A stretch of DNA of 64,000 bases from Prosapia bicincta (lineage: Eukaryota; Arthropoda; Insecta; Hemiptera; Cercopidae), in contig JBAIZL010000001.1 of NCBI GenBank assembly GCA_036971475.1, forward strand, positions 111,807,850 to 111,871,849. Reading direction: 5' to 3'. A program made the position numbers and the translations under genes. The notes under the pieces are model-generated. The model made no database searches. It saw only the letters and a program-made list of their open reading frames with translations, and was not told the origin of the DNA. The number at the start of each line of letters is the position of its first letter. Positions within the stretch are counted from its first letter, which is position 1. Shown piece by piece: positions 1 through 15,183 of this stretch.

Positions 1-3000
1 ACCTTGTCATAAAGCGGTGTTTTTTGTGACGTACTTTTAACAGGTTGTTACATATTCGTACATTTTTTGTTAGATATTATACTTAATTAAGAAAAGTAAA
101 TTACTACACTAGATTAACTTTTCAGTACACACTGAATACAATTCCACCACAAAGATTCAACCAATAAGCTTCCTCGCCCTGCCCAATGTGCAATTTTGCA
201 GGAAAGGAAAGTATCTAAGTGACTGGAAGGCTCTAATATCACCGAACAATGGAACTAACATTTGCTACTGGGAGGATAGACGTCGAATAGATGAGGATTT
301 ACGTACGGACGTTGTAAGAAGTAAGTATAAGCTTCCTCATCTCGTTGCACATAAAGAAACAGGCTACAGTCACAGCGCATGCGTCAGATAGTCTGTTTGC
401 TCAAATTTAAAACAATTTATAAAACAAAACAAGTTAATTAGTGTTACAAGTAAAAATAAAAGTAAGATAACAAGAAAATATACATTTATGAATATTCTAA
501 CATCTGTTATGATTATTTAATAGTAAACGTGATAGAAATGATAAAGTGATGAACAATTATGTAACGAAAGTGAATATTATCATCTAGATGCATTTCAAAA
601 TAAACAGTTATAAAATAATGAATAGATTTATAATTCCAGTACCAATAAGAGTTACATGACTAAGACTTGTTTTACGTTAAAGAATAGTTTACCATTTGTT
701 GTGAATAGTAAAAATGATGAAAAAAATCCAATATGTAACCAAAGTAAATAGTACAATCTAAATTCACTTTACAGTAAAAAATACTATAAATCAAATACGT
801 TTTATCAAAAATAATAATATGAGTTATATTACTAGAATAAAATCAAAATTGTAGATTATTTTAACGGATGTTATATTTTTCATTAGTATATCGTTTCAAT
901 TAAACCACATACTTATTTCACAATGAAAAATCAGTGGAAAATGCATACATTTCACCATGCGAACAACGTCTGAGCACCTATTTATCATTGTTAAAATATT
1001 AGAAAAGCACTGTTACAAATAAATTATTTATTTAAAATATTATTATTCCTTTTTTAAAAAGAGATTTACTCTTTTCTATTATAAAAGAGATTTAATATTC
1101 TTATTACATTGCAATCGCCATTGCTTGTACATAAACTTCCAGGTAAACAATAATCTTCCTACTACACACAGATTGAAACAGATTGACCTGTATTTATCGA
1201 AGTAGTTGCCTTTAGCATTACCATCAAACACTATAGTGGCTTAGCATCTGACACCATTACACAACCCTCTTTTCCTCAAATTGTTTACGCCGGTTTTTGA
1301 TGAATGGAAAGATTTGTATGATTTTCGATACATTTTATCCCTAATTATTACTCACTTGCTGGTTCACCGACAATCCAAATCTCTGGCACAACAGTTGTGT
1401 TTGTTTTGCGAAACGTCCTAGCTCTTTAGGATTGATGTCATGAATAGTTTTTGAAGCTTGCGGTAGGCTACATATTCGCTCAGTTAGTTTCCTTGTTCTG
1501 AGATACATAAAATTCTGTTGGTATATTTTCTCAATCCCCTCCATGTATTCGCTTTCCTTTTCCTTAGTAGCCTATATCTTACAAGATACTAAATTTCAAT
1601 CTAGTTATAACTGAATATTTTAACTGTGTGCCATAATAACTTATTACTGTAGTAGCTATGTTATTGCCGATCTATAGTCAGTTTTCCACGACCCATGTTA
1701 GTTTTCCCACTAAATAATCTCACTTTATAATTTACTGTACCAAGATTTTTACTACTACTTGAAAACAAGTACATTACACTTTAATTGAGCCAAAATAGGA
1801 CACCGTCACAACGTGGCTCAACTCGGTCCACTCACTGAAATTTTAAATCGTGCACGAAACAGAATTGGTTTAATGAAACTGAACTTCAAATACCAATCTA
1901 TATAATGATGCTAGAAACACTTATTTGCCTTTTGTTGCCCGGAAGGAGTAAATATCTTAACCCAACACATTTTGCAGACAATCTACTATAACAAAAGAAA
2001 CATTAACAGCATCGCAACAAAACTCCAGATACACACTGCTGGAATAAAAGCGAACAGATGTCGTGTACGGCTACATCCTGCTACCTATAGTTTGTCTTCC
2101 AAACTAAATGTACCAACTTGCCCCTGTTAGAACCACACTGGTATACCCTATATGTTAATTGTAAGTACATTTAGAACTAAATATCTGAAAAATATGAACA
2201 ATACGAAATGAATGAGAAATTAAATAAAAACAAAAAATGACTTACAAAACAATAAAAATAAAGACAATACTAATTTGAATCGATAATAGTTAAAACGTGA
2301 TGTTAATGTTTTGATACTCATGGGAAAGATAACGAAAGAGACACTTTTAAATAAAGGACTGAATAAAAATCCTAATTACTCTGACAAAATGAAGAAGTTT
2401 TGTAGGAAGATAAAAGAGTAACAGAAATGAGGTATACTAACTTTGGGATGTTCATGGTAAATATAAAGAAAGGAGCAGAATGTGATACTATAAAAAATTA
2501 TAATTATTAATAAAATAAGTTTATTCTCGCGTCTTCATTAGTACCTTATTATTTTTCTAGTTACCTAAGGTTTCCAGCGATATAAACAATATTACAGTAA
2601 CTTTGTTCTTTCTTGGAACAATAACTTATTTATTCAGAAATAAGCTGGTCATATAATTTCATCACTTTTTGCAGGGATTTATTATAATATTGTGCAATAT
2701 AACCGGTTAGGGATATTAAAATTTATTGCTTGAATTTGGTTCTTATATTAACATTTTGCTCGACTTTAATGCCCCCCCCCCCAGAATAATGCATGCTTAC
2801 AGTTTTAGGAAACGGAGATTTTATAAGATTTAAAGGTTATTAGGTTGTTTTAACTGTGACGTAGCCTAAGCAAAAGATAACGAATTTAAAATTGGTGTAG
2901 GTTCATGTTGTTGTACATCTGGTAATAATATATTGTTATAAAAATGCTTAATATTACACGAACATCAACGTGTTCATTATTATTAGCAATATCAAAATTA

Positions 3001-4957
3001 TAAATCAAGCTTCGAAATTAATTATCCAAAACCATCCTTACGTTGTTTCACCTAAACCTTGTTTTATCCCTTCTTCTATCATTAAAACTAAGGTATCCCC
3101 AAAATTATTACTAGACACCTGCTTGTAGCACTTTTAATATATGTAATATGAAAATTAGAGCCAATTGAAAATTATCAACCGAAGTTGCAATATTCTTTTC
3201 TTTGTAAATATTGACTCTTTCCCTCCTTCATTATGTAAAATATTTCGTACGGTGGGTAATACCTTATGATGGGGTAGCGACAGTCTTTCTCTCTATGTTA
3301 GAGAGTTTTAGAGTACTTTTATGCAGTGACATTGTTTATAATTAAAGTCCGAATTTACATGTGCACAAGGGCATTTTTTTTGATTATTTTGATTGTATTT
3401 CAAGCATCGATAAATGTAAAACTTTCCTTCTTCCTCAAAGTACGTACACGATTCAAAAATTTTTCATATCTATTAAAATCATAATAAGCAAGCTAAAGAC
3501 GAAATTCAGTTGGCTGTAATACTTTGAAATTAAGTAGGTAATACTTGTTAATTCATTTCTATTACGAATAACGATTTCAAATAATAAAATAAGAGATAAA
3601 TTCAAACAGACTGACAATATTGCATTTCGTAAGCAGCTTACAGCAGGCTACACAAGTAGATTACTTACTACTTGTAAGCTTAATGAAATTAATTATTTTA
3701 TTTTGCAGAAACTTATATTTATTACTCCTTCCTTAAAATTATAATTTGTAAGAAAATTATCGTTGGAATTTAATATTTGTGAAAGTAAATCTAAATCTAT
3801 TTAGTGAAAGGTAATGAAGATTTATTTATATGTACCCGAGATAAATCTTATATAAGGGCCATACTTCTAAATTGCAAACACTGACCACTGATTTTCCAAA
3901 GAACTAAAGAACTATCAGTTCATTCTTTAAACTGTTAAAGTCTCAGGAAATACGCTTTGGATTACAAGATGTTGAATGTCTAAAACTCAATAATTTACTG
4001 GTATTTGCAACGTGTCTCGCTATAGATGAAGCAGTTGACTTCCATAACTTCAAAATCACTTTGAACCTAACCTAATACAATTGAAAAAATGTTAGGGCAG
4101 ACAAAATGTAAAACTTTTTTAAAACTAAATTAAATATAGATCCAACCATTTAAAATACTGCAGAAGTCCACTTACTCAAACATACACGGGCAATTTGTGT
4201 GCATCTTATTTTAAAATGAAAGAGAATTTGGCTTACATGGTTGTTGTGTGTTTCACATCATAAAAAATAAATGATATCATTAGACTTTTTATAATATAAT
4301 AAATCGTATAGAAATTTTTTCCATACAGTCTCATGTGTTAAATGATTTTTGTAAACAATTACCTGATGATTTTAAAAGGAACTTAAAAGTAAATCTAGCA
4401 AAAGATCATGTTCTTTAAAAAAATATTTCCCTTGCAAATTAACAACAATCCGAGAGAATGTATACCTACTACTAGATATGCAACAGCAATAGATGCAGTA
4501 TTTATAAGATACCTTGATCATGTTAAGTTAATATTATTTATAACATACTTTGGCTACCGTTAAATGTATCATCAAATATAATTACAGAATTACCTGACTA
4601 AGATGCTGACAGTATTTACAGTTTTTTATTTCACTCCATATGTATTTGTACTTTAAATTTTAAAAAAATATACTAATTTGCATTCCTAAACTCAATATAT
4701 TGTTTTTTTTAATGTTACTATAATTATCTCTTTAATGCAAGTTTAAAAAAAAAAAAGTTTCTCAGTTTCACATTTGCCAGACATCCTGTGGCGACTTGTT
4801 TTATTTTATAATTTGGACTTGTGAACATTCAATTACATTTTAACGAATAAGATTCAATAAATAAATAGCCGAAGGTAAATAAAACACGAAGCCAATTAGG
4901 ACAATGAAATGTTTCCGACAGAGGTCATATTTTGGAGGGAAAAATATTTCCATTATA

Positions 4958-4971
<14 letters not shown>
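1..4971. other. Intergenic AT-rich DNA, no gene seen
   Basis: No open frame here looks like a protein. The longest are under 70 codons, of low complexity, and without recognisable motifs. I see no RNA gene or clear mobile element. Confidence 0.6.

Positions 4972-5010
<39 letters not shown>
4972..5010. repeat. (TA)n microsatellite
   Basis: Uninterrupted TA dinucleotide run. Confidence 0.95.
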
Positions 5011-5013
<3 letters not shown>

Positions 5014-7094
5014 AAATTGTTTTAGGAATTACAATATCTTAAACCTGTAACTTTGAGTGAAGAATATTTTTAAGGTTATGAAAATAGATCCCTAATACCT
5101 ATTTGGTTATAATAGGTATAATATTAAGGGCAATAGTATTTACGGACTTCAAAACATTAATATTGATATTGTTTGAACTAGTGTTGTCATGTATTGCCAC
5201 CTATGTATGTAAATGCATTTTGTGCATTTGTGTATAATTACCAAACTTCACAGTAAAGCGACATCTTACTTTCCTAAAACTGGTTTTCAAATTATCAACT
5301 TTGATTCTTGCTAATTTACAATAAACATGAAAGACACACACACACACTCACACATAGTCAAACTATCTATCTCATACAAACAAACCGACACTTTCTATCT
5401 TGTAAAAGAAATTCTCTTTCGGAATAATTGTGTTATTTTTTCTAAGTCTTTTGTCGGTATCTGTAGAACTCGTAGAAAGATGTGAGTGGTAGAAGATTCC
5501 GGCGATATTAAGTCAAGACCCTCTCGAACAGGTATCGTAAACAAACAACAGCGCGCTACCTGACTATGCAATGTTTGCAAGGGGTGGAATCTAATTCCTG
5601 TATTGTATTGGTGAAAGGAAGCACATTCTTTATGATATAAACGAACCCAATTTAGTAATTTCCCGTTTCTAAAGTCGTTGATTTTTTTAAGACTCAATTG
5701 AAATACTAAAACCCATTCTGTTACGTTATAATCGTATTATACTAATATTATTGAAATGTGAATAAGGTTAACAGTAAAGATTTCGACAGTAACAGTAAGG
5801 CTTCATGTCTTCATTATCTTTAATATGGTTCATATTTAAAACAACATTAATTAAAAGTTATTTTCTAATTAAATTTTGTAGTTAATTATATTGATTATGT
5901 AAACCTTTCAGTATTTAGTATTGTCTGAAATAGAAATAAACAAAATGGAAAATAATGTTCCGTTATTGCACGAAAGTATTTGATGATTATAACTTAAAAT
6001 ATATCGGGGCATTAAAATGGTAGCCTCCCCTAAAAGAGCGTCTGTAGTTATTGTAAATTTATTAAGGATTATTGTAAGGTTAAGGATATATCACGAATGC
6101 AAGAGTACGACCAAACACAAACTAAACACTATTTTAACTGTAAGTTGTTGGTTGGAGTATCGTCATTGCAAACAACATGGAATACAACTATATGAGTTTA
6201 CTGAATTTCCGTTCAGAAATTGCACACAGCTAGCTGAAGCCTGGGAAATCTCTAAATAGCAATAGAGGACGACCGTTAAATTCGCAATCTTTAGCTAAAA
6301 TAAACACCAAGAAAAGGCAAGCGGTTTACTGCAAATCCTACAAGTGACATTCGTTTTGATGAAATTGTACATTTTCCAGTTCCTATTGAAAACAGACTAC
6401 GTTGTAAGCTTTGTATAAAAGTGTATTCAAATATAATATGACCAAAAGTGTAACAAAGTGCTATGTTTAAAAAAGAATAAGAAATGTTTTCTTGATTATC
6501 AAGCAAAATAGTGTTCTATATTGTGCAAACCGTTATTTGAGTGATTTAGTAAAAAGATTTATAATTTTTCAATACATATGTTATTGTATATATTTTTATG
6601 TACATATATTTTAATGTACATGTTTATGTTATTGTCAATACATTTGTATTCATAAATTAAAGAGGAAATTGGAGTGACTTGCTCAACTATTATCTGCATT
6701 TTAACAAAACGCAATGACAAATTCGAATCTTATGTTCTTTAAGAAACAATACATTTTACAGCTATAATGCCCAATGACACAAAAACGTATCACATCAGTT
6801 TTGGGAAAATGTATGGAAAGTTTTAGCTTTTTTACCGTTTTTATCTTAGTTAGGTTCACTATTATTATTATTATTATTATTAAAAGTTATTAAATTGTTT
6901 TCTTCATTATTATAGTGAGCTGGAAAGTGTTAAGGTCATATCACGCAATACAAGAATACGACCGAATACAAACTAAACATTATTTAAACTATAATGCACT
7001 GGACTTAAAATACATTTAGAAATTGGGAAAACAATGAACGGGGATTATAAACGTTTCCCTTTACCGTTGGTTTCAGGAATGTGAGTAATTGTTT
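5011..7094. other. Intergenic, no supported gene
   Basis: A 100-codon minus-strand frame at 5395-5697 and an 80-codon plus-strand frame at 6017-6259 are present. Neither shows a family motif or protein-like composition. Nothing else is recognised. Confidence 0.5.
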
Positions 7095-7290
7095 GGATCA
7101 GGTGTGTGTGCTTTGACGTCAATGGGCGTGGCTTCATTCCTCTATATATAGAAGCAGAGTTATCTGCTCTTTTCACTCACTTTTCAACTGCTGTTGGGTT
7201 CACCTCGTCAATGCTGGATGGGATTCTAGCGAAACGTCGGAACTGCGAATTCATACACTAAAGAATGAACGGATGTACTCTAGATAATAT
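7081..7290 (+). mobile_element. Penelope-like element terminal fragment (promoter plus hammerhead-like fold)
   Basis: This stretch matches 31451-31668, which follows a GIY-YIG Penelope-like ORF. The two share the GTGAGTAATTGTTTGGATC start, a TGACGTCA site (7114-7121), a TATATATAG box (7143-7151) and a stem GCTGGA/TCTAGC followed by GAAAC (7213-7235). No ORF of the element is left here, so it is a solo terminal piece. That this end belongs to a Penelope-like element is inferred from its position in the second copy. Confidence 0.7.
7114..7151 (+). promoter_or_regulatory. Retroelement promoter: CRE and TATA box
   Basis: A perfect TGACGTCA palindrome lies 21 bp upstream of TATATATAG, with GGGCGTGG between them. 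The same arrangement recurs at 31487-31542. This is consistent with an internal promoter in the element's terminal repeat; activity is not shown. Confidence 0.5.
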
Positions 7291-8790
7291 CTAGAGTACA
7301 TATCTAGAGTTAATATTATTAACTATTCATCATATTTTTCCATCCGTGAAGGAATACGTATCAACATATATATATATAGGCCTATATATGCATAATACAT
7401 ATGGACAGTAGAGTTTTTGAAAAAAAAATTTTGACGTAAATATTTTATAAATGGAAAACTCTGTAAGAGCTTAAAGAGACAAAAGACACAGTATCCACAA
7501 AGTTGTATTAAACCCACAAATAATGTGACGTATGTACTAGTCGACTGACAAACGGCAACTATGGTGTTACAGATGTAGTTATTGTTCTTAAAGCTCGGAA
7601 CAAACGGAAATATAAAAGCCTTCTAAATAAATAAACTGTGTGTAGTGCTTTCAAATATTTTAAAATGCTTTCCTAGTTTTACAATAGGCAATACATTATT
7701 CATATTTATTGTTACCATTTATGTAATTGTTAAGGTAATATGTAAAGTGTCACTTTGAAACATTTAAACCTCATAATCCGTTTCACTTTTCTTAAATATT
7801 AATTAATGTTTTACATAAATAAAGTTATAATAAAGAAATTAATCAATTCATTATTGTTTCCACTTTTATGCTCTTGGTATAATTAAGGCTTTTAAAATAC
7901 ACCGTAGTCTCTCATAAGCATAAATCATTGGAAATCATTAATTAGTAAATATATAATTGGTTAGCGTTTGGTCTTCTATAATTAACTTTAAAAAGCCTTT
8001 GTATGTTTATTTTGTCTGATTCCTATATGCAATTACAGTTCAAGAAATGGTTTTCATTTGTCTATGTTATAATAATTATTACTTATAGTATAAAAGCTAA
8101 AAAAAAAAAAAATTTTAAATTTACTTGAAAAGTTTATAGTTTTTCTCCTAAACTTGTTTTTTCATTTCAATTTTTTGTTAATACATAATACACTACTTCC
8201 ACTAAATATTGTAATGCGTTTAAATAAGGACTTACGTAAAGTTTAAGATGGTAATTATTTTCTGGTAAATGCACACTATGCCATTCACTATCATCTCTAA
8301 GCTATGAATATTATGCAAGCCCCTTTATTAAGCACTAAAGCCGCATCCAATCTTAGGAGCTTGTAGACAATGCCATTATAATAACTAAAGTTAAGCTATA
8401 AATTATACAATTTAATGAGTTTCATACTGTCGTCTTTTAGTACTATAGATAATATAACTCTGGCACTGAGTCATACGTAGGTTTAGTAAATATTGCAGAC
8501 GATATTCGATTAAAACCGTTTTTGATTTTTTTTTGTGGATCTAATATGAGCACAATAATTATGATTCTTATTTACAAATATCGTGTTTTATATATTTATA
8601 AAATGTAATGGGAATAAAAGGAAATAATTTATATCTCGTTGTTTTACGTTGTTGAAAAAAATATTGTCAGTAATTATTATGTAAAAACTAATTAATAATC
8701 ACTACAACAATAAACATGATAATAAAGGAATATAATATTGATAAGAATGATTCCTTATGGGAGGTGTTACTACTGCTTATGTAGGGAGTA
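7291..8790. other. Intergenic, nothing recognised
   Basis: AT-rich sequence with short TA-rich and poly-A runs. There is no supported ORF, RNA gene or clear element. Confidence 0.5.
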
Positions 8791-8799
8791 TCGGTGATT

Positions 8800-9210
8800 G
8801 TGGTGACTGTTTATTTTCTTTGTTTTTGGCGCGGGGTTTGGACTGCAGTGATATTGCGTTGAGACTGTGGCAGTGGTGGCTTGGGATACAATAATGTTTG
8901 ATTCTTGGTTTGACGGCGGTGGCTTAGATTGCAATGATTTTTGCGTTGTGATGGTGACTGGGTTTGGATAGCTGAGATATTTGCGTTGTAAAGGTAGTGA
9001 CCGGTTTTGTGTTACAGTGATATTGCGTAGTGGTGATGAATGGGGTAGCTTAGGTTGCCCTAGTGTTTGGGTTATGATAGTGGCGATGGGTTTAGAATTG
9101 GAATGATGTTAGGATTGTGATGGAGGTGGCGGCGGTGATTTAGGTTGAAGTGATCTTTGTGTTGTAGTAGTGGTTTTGGGTTGTAGTAATGATTGCATTT
9201 TTTGTGGTGA
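8800..9210 (+). repeat. Degenerate GT-rich minisatellite
   Basis: The strand is unusually rich in G and T. It repeats diverged units of about 60 bp around phrases such as GTGATATTGCGTTG and GGTGGCTTAGGTTG. Stops in all frames argue against coding. Confidence 0.55.
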
Positions 9211-10641
<1,431 letters not shown>

Positions 10642-11106
10642 TTAAGTGTATGTTTACAACATTGTTATCTGACAAAATATGATTATATAATACATATATA
10701 AAATAAAATTATTTAATAAATAATATTAGTTTAATACTTCGGAAATAAACATTAAATAATAATTGTACTTGAACATTGGATTTATTACATGAGAAAAGAA
10801 AAAAAAAGATTTAGTCGTGTAATAAAACGTAGCCATTAAATGCATTTTTCTTACTGTGCTGTATTTTATCACATAACAAAATCTATAAAATAAAGAAATA
10901 AATTAAGACAGTTGAGATTATAAAACAGGCAAAAGATAAAACTTCGTAAAATTGTTACTGTTGTATACGTTATGAATTTAATAAGATCACTCTAATTTTA
11001 CCAATTCGTCTCCCATAACTCTTGTTGTTACGACATCCCAGCCTCTAGTTAGACCGGGAGGTTGTAAATGTTATAAGGCTACTCCATACAACTCCATGCA
11101 CCATTT

Positions 11107-11110
<4 letters not shown>

Positions 11111-11151
<41 letters not shown>
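11111..11151. repeat. (TA)n microsatellite
   Basis: TA run just upstream of a Penelope-type tail fold. Confidence 0.95.
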
Positions 11152-11155
<4 letters not shown>

Positions 11156-11169
11156 ATATAATTATTTTT

Positions 11170-11210
11170 CCTAAAGATGCTGGTACTGTTTTACCGGCGA
11201 AAAGCTTTGA
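11170..11210 (+). ncRNA. Hammerhead-like Penelope tail motif
   Basis: CTAAAGAT (11171-11178) is followed by stem GCTGGT/ACCGGC (11179-11184 with 11193-11198) and then GAAAAGC. This is the stem II layout of a hammerhead core (CUGAUGA - stem - GAAA) with mismatches in the first core strand. The downstream AAGCTTTGAAT is shared with the copy at 61246. Hammerhead motifs are known in Penelope-like retroelements. The changed core suggests this copy is probably inactive. Confidence 0.5.
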
Positions 11211-11291
11211 ATAATATATGTATTAAAAGTATTCTTGTTTTTGAAATATTTTTTATTTATGAACTATATTACAAGAAAACCTATCACCAGA

Positions 11292-11297
<6 letters not shown>

Positions 11298-11361
<64 letters not shown>

Positions 11362-11362
11362 T
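11298..11362. repeat. (TA)n microsatellite
   Basis: Long TA run with one CA interruption, immediately after the Penelope-type tail. Confidence 0.95.
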
Positions 11363-11437
11363 ATAGAGAGAGAGTGTATATATAGGTAAACTATTCGGAA
11401 AGAAATCACATTAGATTTTTAATATAGGGGTATACAG

Positions 11438-12614
11438 TGTAACACTCTTAAAAATAAGGTGTTCCATATAATTTCATTTATATATTTAATTTTTATTTAA
11501 TAATTATATCGTCCCAATATAAAAGAAAATTTTTGTTTTTATGGATGCACATTGTGAAGCCAGCATAGACAGTAGCGCCCCTAGCGGGTAAAAATTTAAA
11601 ATATCGTACGAGTGGTAACTTGGGGTAATTAACTGACATCAACTCATGTGACGTAAGCATGGTCTGATATCGCATGATCTGACGGACCAATCAAAAAATT
11701 CAAAATAATAACCGAGGGTTGGAAAATTCAGTTAGCGTGTCCTTGCAACGACCCCAGTTCTCCAAAAGTCTTTGAACGAGACGGACGTAAAGGCACTTTC
11801 GGACATAACCTAGAAATTTATAAGCTTCCAGTATTCGAAATTTAAGATGTCAAGGCCGGTGCCAAATTTTATTAACGCGACAAAAGAAGAAGTCAGAAGC
11901 GATTATTTATGTATTTCAAATGAGTAAAAGTTTATATAATTTGTGTGTAAGAGCGCTGATTCCAGGAACGATGTGCAGTGATTAGTGATTCCAAAAGCCA
12001 TGGGCAATGTTTAATATGTGTTAAAGTGTTTTAAAAATAAGTAATGTATACGAGCAGGTACGTTTTAGATAATAATAAAGAAAATGTATTTTAATGTTAA
12101 CTAAGTTGAAGAATTTTTAATTGATAAACGGTTAACACATGAACGGTAAAAATTGTCCCTTGAATATTCATTTCTAAATATTTAATTGGAAATCTCAAGT
12201 TACTATCTTCTCGATATATATAAATTTTAAAGGTCAATAAGTAATTAAAAAGTATGGAATAATTAGCAGTAATTAAATGTAAATTACTCGACACATTGGT
12301 GTCATTTGTTCTTTCGTAATTTGTCACTGATTAATAAATTGTTTGACTTTGTATTTTAAAAATTTAAATTCTTATTTCACAAGTAAACTAGGACGTTACA
12401 AACTTTCAATTTTCATTTCATGTAACCTAGTTCTATCTTCCGAAGATATCAGAAGATCGTTTACAGAAAGACATTATTATGCCTGGCTGGAAACGGAGAA
12501 CTAGATAGAGCCCTGGGTAAGTAAGGTAATTAATTTGTTAATTAGTAATTAACACACATTTTTAATAAAGCCCTGATAAATACTTACCCCAGGAAAATAG
12601 GCTAAACTGTTACA
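11438..12614 (+). repeat. LTR 1 of decayed retrotransposon
   Basis: This 1,177-bp repeat begins TGTAACA and ends TGTTACA, the inverted TG...CA ends expected of an LTR. It recurs at 15184 and 18930 with the same length. It differs from those two, which look identical to each other, at scattered bases near 11550-11660. The 65- and 76-codon frames inside it are repeated by LTR copying and are not genes. Confidence 0.88.
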
Positions 12615-15183
12615 TATGCGCAACTCTGCTGGTTTTTGAAAAAATAATTAATTAAAATTAAAATGATAATTACTGCTAACGATTTCTAAAATTAATGGCA
12701 TTCATGTGTTAATTAGGAATGATGTGCAGCCCACCTTAAGAATACTCGTCAGTGTGTAGTAAAGTTATTTTCAAAGAAATAAAATGTCTAGCGATTTAAA
12801 AATAAATAAGTTCGTAAAAGACGAGTTAATTTTTTAACTAGAAATTAGAAATGTAAAGGTTAGAACGGACAGTACAGTATATGTAATAAGAAAGATAGCC
12901 AAAGACAAAATTGTAAAGCCGATCCTGTTAATTTAAAGTATTGGATAGGATAAATAAAGGTTTCTCAGAGAAATTCAAAGAAAATGTTTAAAAATCATGA
13001 TAGGTTGAAACAAAAATTTGTGTTACCTACAATTAACGTTGAATTAAGTAGTCAAATAAATTGTAATGTTTTATTGGACACTGGAGGTTCAATAAATATA
13101 ATAAAAGAAGTATTTGTTTTTAAAGACTGTCAAAATTAAAGTAAGTAAAAAAAAATATATATTTTTTTTTTCATGTCAAGTAAAGTTTTTAATAGCAGAA
13201 AGTTTAGATTGTAAAATGTCAGACGACCTAAATGATAAAAAAAAGATGAAAAATTTGAAAGAAGATTTAATAATAATGATTTGAATAAAGTCTTTTTTTA
13301 TGTTGTGAACAATTAGCTGTATGTAATTCTTAAATTAAAGTATGGGATTTAATTTAAGAATAAAGTTAGGGGATTTTGAAAGAATGGGATTTGAAATTCA
13401 AAAAGGGTTAAGATGTACTGAAGATGTATAAGATAACAAAGATGTTATAAGACAATGGTACAGGCTTAAAATTTTGCCAAAAGAGAGTAAAGGTTGTATA
13501 GACAAAAGTGTCGTGAAACAATGAACTCAGGGGCAAATATGGTAATTAGGTGGCTTACAAGAAGTGAGCAGGTTTATACAGCTAGATGAGAGGTTAGGAT
13601 TGTTCACATAATATAAGACAAATTCAAAGATAATTTAAGTAAAAGATATTTCTTAAAACTCTTGTCATTTTAATTTTTAAAACAAAATGTAAAGTAGCAT
13701 TAAAGAGTATAAAACGTTGTATGGTTAATAATTTAAATTCAAATGTAATTTTCACAGTAAATTGGCTATAAAATATGAAGGTGTATATAAAATATTGTAA
13801 ATTTTTTTAATCATGTGTCTGTATTGTTCCAACAAGGTAATAATTTCAATAATATAGAAGAGCTCACATTAATCGATTAAAAATTGAAACAGAGACATTC
13901 TAAAAGGGGTAGATAATTTATTAGAAGAATAAAAGAGTATTAAAAGTTAATGTTGGAAGAAATTCAAGCTATTGTTTAATTTTTAAAAGGGGAATTGTTT
14001 AATACAGAAAATGGGAGGTGCCTTGATATGCAGTTTTGCAAAATCATGACGACACATTTACATAATTGCGTGTCGAAAGGGCCCAATGGCATGCAATTAC
14101 ACACTACACGAGATAAACACGACAAAAATCTCAAAATACATAATACTACACGAAGAGACTAAAACACTTGACCAAATATTGTATATGGAGGTACAATCCT
14201 AGTTTCTGTTTAATTTAATTCGTATTTTATAAATGCAAGAGCTTAGTCGAAATTTAAAATCAAATGGTTATAGTAATGTTTGAATGAAATTATAAGAATA
14301 ATGAATTGAAATAAAGTCCTTGTTGAGTCAACAACTAGCTGTATGGTTTTTAAATCAAAGTATGGGATTTGATTTAAGAATAAGGTATTTGGATTCAAAA
14401 TATGGGTTTTGAAATCCAGGGTTTTGTATAAGATGTACGAAGGTTGTAAAAATAACAGAGAAGTTATAAAACAATGGTACAGTCTTATTTTGTAAATTGA
14501 GAGAGAATGTTTGAGAAAATACATGTAGCGTCATTTAAATGTGGTAATTTGTGGCTTACAGGGAGTAAGCAGTTTTGCTGATCCCAGAAAGTGGACTGTG
14601 ATAAATAGAGCTAGTAGGTTATGTTCGTTGACACAAAAAGAGACAATTTCGAAGAAAATTTAATTAATAAATGATTTGAAGGAATTTTTTTAAATAAAGA
14701 AATAATTTGTTTGAAAATTAATAAGAAATTGAAAGAGTAAAGAATTTAAAAATTGAAAAGATACAGTATAAAATTTATATTCTTAAAGTTTATGAAACAA
14801 AATGTTTACAAGAAGTCAGTATTTAATAAAAGTAATTGAAGTGTGTAATATTTTAAAAAGTTTTGAAATGTGAAATGTATAGAATGTCTTTGCAATAGAA
14901 CGTTGTCAAACCGGTAGTTTTTTAAAAGAGCCTATGTGTGAGAAAGCGGATATGCTTCCGTTGCAGTACCTTGTATAGCAAGGGGGAGGCAAGCATTCCA
15001 TAGTGGAGACAATTAGTAAACAAAAACATCCGTTGCTGAAGATTGTTTATACTTTTTCTATAGTACGTATAAAAGTTTGTTCAATTGTAAAGGGGACTGC
15101 ACACACACTCATGTATCAAATGTTGAAGTAGAAATAAGATGTAATGTCCAACAAAAATTTCTTTTCAGGTCGACAAGAGAAAA
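12615..15183 (+). pseudogene. Decayed LTR-retrotransposon internal region, copy 1
   Basis: This is 2,569 bp between LTRs 1 and 2, with no long open frame. A gag-like start ATG at 12784 opens MSSDLKINKFVKDELIF and then hits a stop. At 13022-13130 a short frame resembles a retroviral aspartic protease. It contains LLDTGGS (13071-13091), the D-T-G active-site triad, and reads into stops. No reverse transcriptase or integrase is recognisable. The Gypsy or BEL type cannot be fixed. The region is far shorter than a complete gag-pol of about 4-5 kb, so it is a non-autonomous or deleted derivative. Confidence 0.75.

Noticed and set aside
5395..5697. 100-codon minus-strand frame
   Set aside because: No recognised motif, no neighbouring gene structure and no splice context that I can support.
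11433..11437. Target-site duplication for the LTR array
   Set aside because: TACAG on the left does not match TATGG after 21378, as expected if the outer LTRs come from different copies.
12097..12327. 76-codon frame repeated at 15843 and 19589
   Set aside because: Lies inside the LTR and is copied with it; AT-rich composition and no motif. The same applies to the 65-codon frames at 11493, 15239 and 18985 and the 93-codon frames at 14243 and 17989.
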